A stretch of DNA of 64,000 bases. It comes from Silicimonas sp. Lineage in GTDB: Bacteria > Pseudomonadota > Alphaproteobacteria > Rhodobacterales > Rhodobacteraceae. Below, one piece after another: positions 62,369 to 64,000 of the stretch. Within the stretch, counting starts at the first letter, position 1. The number at the start of each line of letters is the position of its first letter. Position numbers and translations under genes: made by a program. The notes under the pieces were generated by a model. The model was not told where the DNA came from. It saw nothing but the letters and a program-made list of their open reading frames with translations, and searched no databases. The DNA lies in NCBI GenBank assembly GCA_022824525.1, contig JAJDZT010000055.1, forward strand, positions 24,837-88,836. Reading direction: 5' to 3'.

Positions 62369-63801
62369 TCTTTCCGCGCTTCCCACTGGTCGAACCCAAA
62401 CATGACATAGTCACGCCGGTACGCCTTTTCGCAGGCTGCCTGGATTTCTGGTGTCACAACATCTTTCAGCGAAAATGGGATGTTCGCCCCGTCGTCCGGA
62501 TCCAGTGTGGGAGCGGTGTAACCAACTTCGCTGGCGATTTTTGGAAGGTCGGTCCCGAGTTGATCTGATCTAACAACCCGGTCTGCGACGACGAACTGAC
62601 CGATTGCGTGTACCAGCGCGTTTTGCGACGCCCAAGAGCTATCTACCCGAACAGCTGTTTGACCGCCGAGGTTCCCCGCCAGAAACTCCAGAAATGCAAG
62701 AAACGCTTCCCGATGTTGGGCTAAGTCGTAATCGTCGTCCGGAAAGGTCGGCGGCAACGGCAGCTTGTACTGCCCGATCAGGACATCACGAATCTCTGCA
62801 TATGTATCGATGTTCAGCGGCAAGATGCACTTACAGAACGCGTCATGAGCCCGCAAAAGCGGGTGGCGTAATACGGTGAATGAACGGTGGCCCGGGTGTA
62901 GCCGCTTCCAACGCCGTAGGTCGCGTTGCGTCATTCCGGATTCCACAGCACCGTCAGGATCGATAGATCGAAGCCAGTCGGGTACAGGATCCATCCAAGC
63001 GCCACGAATTGGCATGTAAATCAAAGGCACGGTTTTCCCGACCCGGAAGAAACGCAATCCTGGTCCACGATCTGGCTCGTAGCTGGCCATTCGGCCAATA
63101 TCTGCGGTTGCCAAGCGACCCAATGCTTCTTCGGCGACCTTAGGGTTGGTCAAACGATCTTCCACTGGCGTGGGGTTCTGAACCTTTGCTCGAACTTTCC
63201 TTTGGTCGGGCGGCCCCTCAGAGCCAAGATACTGCCCCAGCCCAGCCAAGACGGCTCCGTCTGACAGGTCATCATAGGCAATGCGGAATGCAGTTTGTCC
63301 GGTCGTCTGAAGCGTCCGGGTAATCCGTCCTTGAAACTCCTCAAGTTCATTCAGGAACTCCGCGTACTCTTCTGCGACGAACGAAACACGTGCGGCTCGT
63401 GCGGACGTCATGTCGCCCAACCACCATTGACCCGTCTTGCGAGCAATCTTGAGAGAAACATAGCTGTCGATTGGGCGTCGCGTCAGAATGATCTTCCCGG
63501 CCTTTGGATCGTTGAGCACGTGATCAATGGCGCGGCGGTCATGGTCGTAAAATAAACGAAATCCAGGCAAAGCTTCAGCGGCGCGCTTCATCAAACCAAT
63601 CGCGCGCACGGGATCCGCATCACGCTCCTTAATCGACAAACCCCACTTGTTATTGATTTCCGGCTTTCCGAAAAAATGTGGATTGAATAGTTCCCCATGC
63701 GACTCGATGCCGGGCATAGCTGACAGCTGTTCCTCCAGCAGATTCGATCCTGTTCGCATCCCTGCGAGCACAACAAAATATTCGAAATTTGCTTTTGTCA
63801 T
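62365..63801 (-). CDS. Sulfotransferase-family protein, apparently two sulfotransferase-like segments
   Basis: N-terminal VVLAGMRTGSNLLEEQLSAMPGIESHGELFN with KIILTRRPIDSYVSLKIA; C-terminal RSFTVLRHPLLRAHDAFCKCILP...YRRDYVMFGF. Confidence 0.78.
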   Translation of the reverse strand: MTKANFEYFVVLAGMRTGSNLLEEQLSAMPGIESHGELFNPHFFGKPEINNKWGLSIKERDADPVRAIGLMKRAAEALPGFRLFYDHDRRAIDHVLNDPKAGKIILTRRPIDSYVSLKIARKTGQWWLGDMTSARAARVSFVAEEYAEFLNELEEFQGRITRTLQTTGQTAFRIAYDDLSDGAVLAGLGQYLGSEGPPDQRKVRAKVQNPTPVEDRLTNPKVAEEALGRLATADIGRMASYEPDRGPGLRFFRVGKTVPLIYMPIRGAWMDPVPDWLRSIDPDGAVESGMTQRDLRRWKRLHPGHRSFTVLRHPLLRAHDAFCKCILPLNIDTYAEIRDVLIGQYKLPLPPTFPDDDYDLAQHREAFLAFLEFLAGNLGGQTAVRVDSSWASQNALVHAIGQFVVADRVVRSDQLGTDLPKIASEVGYTAPTLDPDDGANIPFSLKDVVTPEIQAACEKAYRRDYVMFGFDQWEARKD

Positions 63802-63929
63802 CAACTGAGCCTGGCACTTTGCAGGTCTGCGACTTGCTCCGCAATCGCTTCGGTAATCTCACCCACGGCGAATTTTTTCTGTGCATGATCGTCTATTTTT
63901 ACATTGGGTTTTCTGAACAGGCTGGACAT
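63801..63929 (-). CDS. Small ORF (42 aa) coupled to the sulfotransferase gene
   Basis: MSSLFRKPNVKIDDHAQKKFAVGEITEAIAEQVADLQSARLS; stop TGA overlaps the downstream ATG (TGATG). Confidence 0.5.
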   Translation of the reverse strand: MSSLFRKPNVKIDDHAQKKFAVGEITEAIAEQVADLQSARLS

Positions 63930-64000
63930 TCTTCTGTCAACCGTCTATGACGTTTTCTGACTGAAATCGAATCAGAGGCCGCAATGGATCTCTCGAACCT

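Overview
The window is dominated by an alphaproteobacterial (Rhodobacteraceae-like) photosynthesis gene cluster at about 1-39.6 kb. Left to right it carries puhA(partial)-lhaA-bchM-L-H-B-N-F (minus); ppaA/aerR-ppsR and bchG-pucC-like(bch2)-bchP-idi (plus); dxs, pufC-M-L-A-B-Q, bchZ-Y-X-C and crtF-E (minus); crtD-crtC (plus); tspO-crtB-crtI (minus); crtA-bchI-D-O (plus). The rest is mostly housekeeping or accessory: a FadH-like flavin enzyme; gltB and gltD separated by a three-gene GFA/unknown/GFA insert; uppP; an NDUFA9-like SDR; monomeric icd; a TctCBA transporter with AtuA-like (DUF1446) and DUF4387 genes; an RNase D-like gene; lptC-lptA-lptB; hpf; ptsN; and a two-part sulfotransferase. I found no wholly new system. 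Observations worth checking: (i) crtC has no ATG/GTG/TTG start near its conserved N-terminus, but a CTG overlaps the crtD stop as CTGA, matching the ATGA/GTGA/TTGA junctions elsewhere in the cluster; (ii) crtA appears to start at ATC behind a good Shine-Dalgarno; (iii) nine exact TGT-N12-ACA (PpsR/CrtJ-type) sites sit in five intergenic regions; (iv) PufC has three CXXCH motifs, not four; (v) there are strong hairpins in the puf operon; (vi) unknown genes are embedded between gltD and gltB; (vii) there is a TctCBA/AtuA/DUF4387 operon; (viii) an unlisted 42-aa ORF is coupled to the sulfotransferase. Family calls come from reading the proteins and recalling family features; no searches were run.
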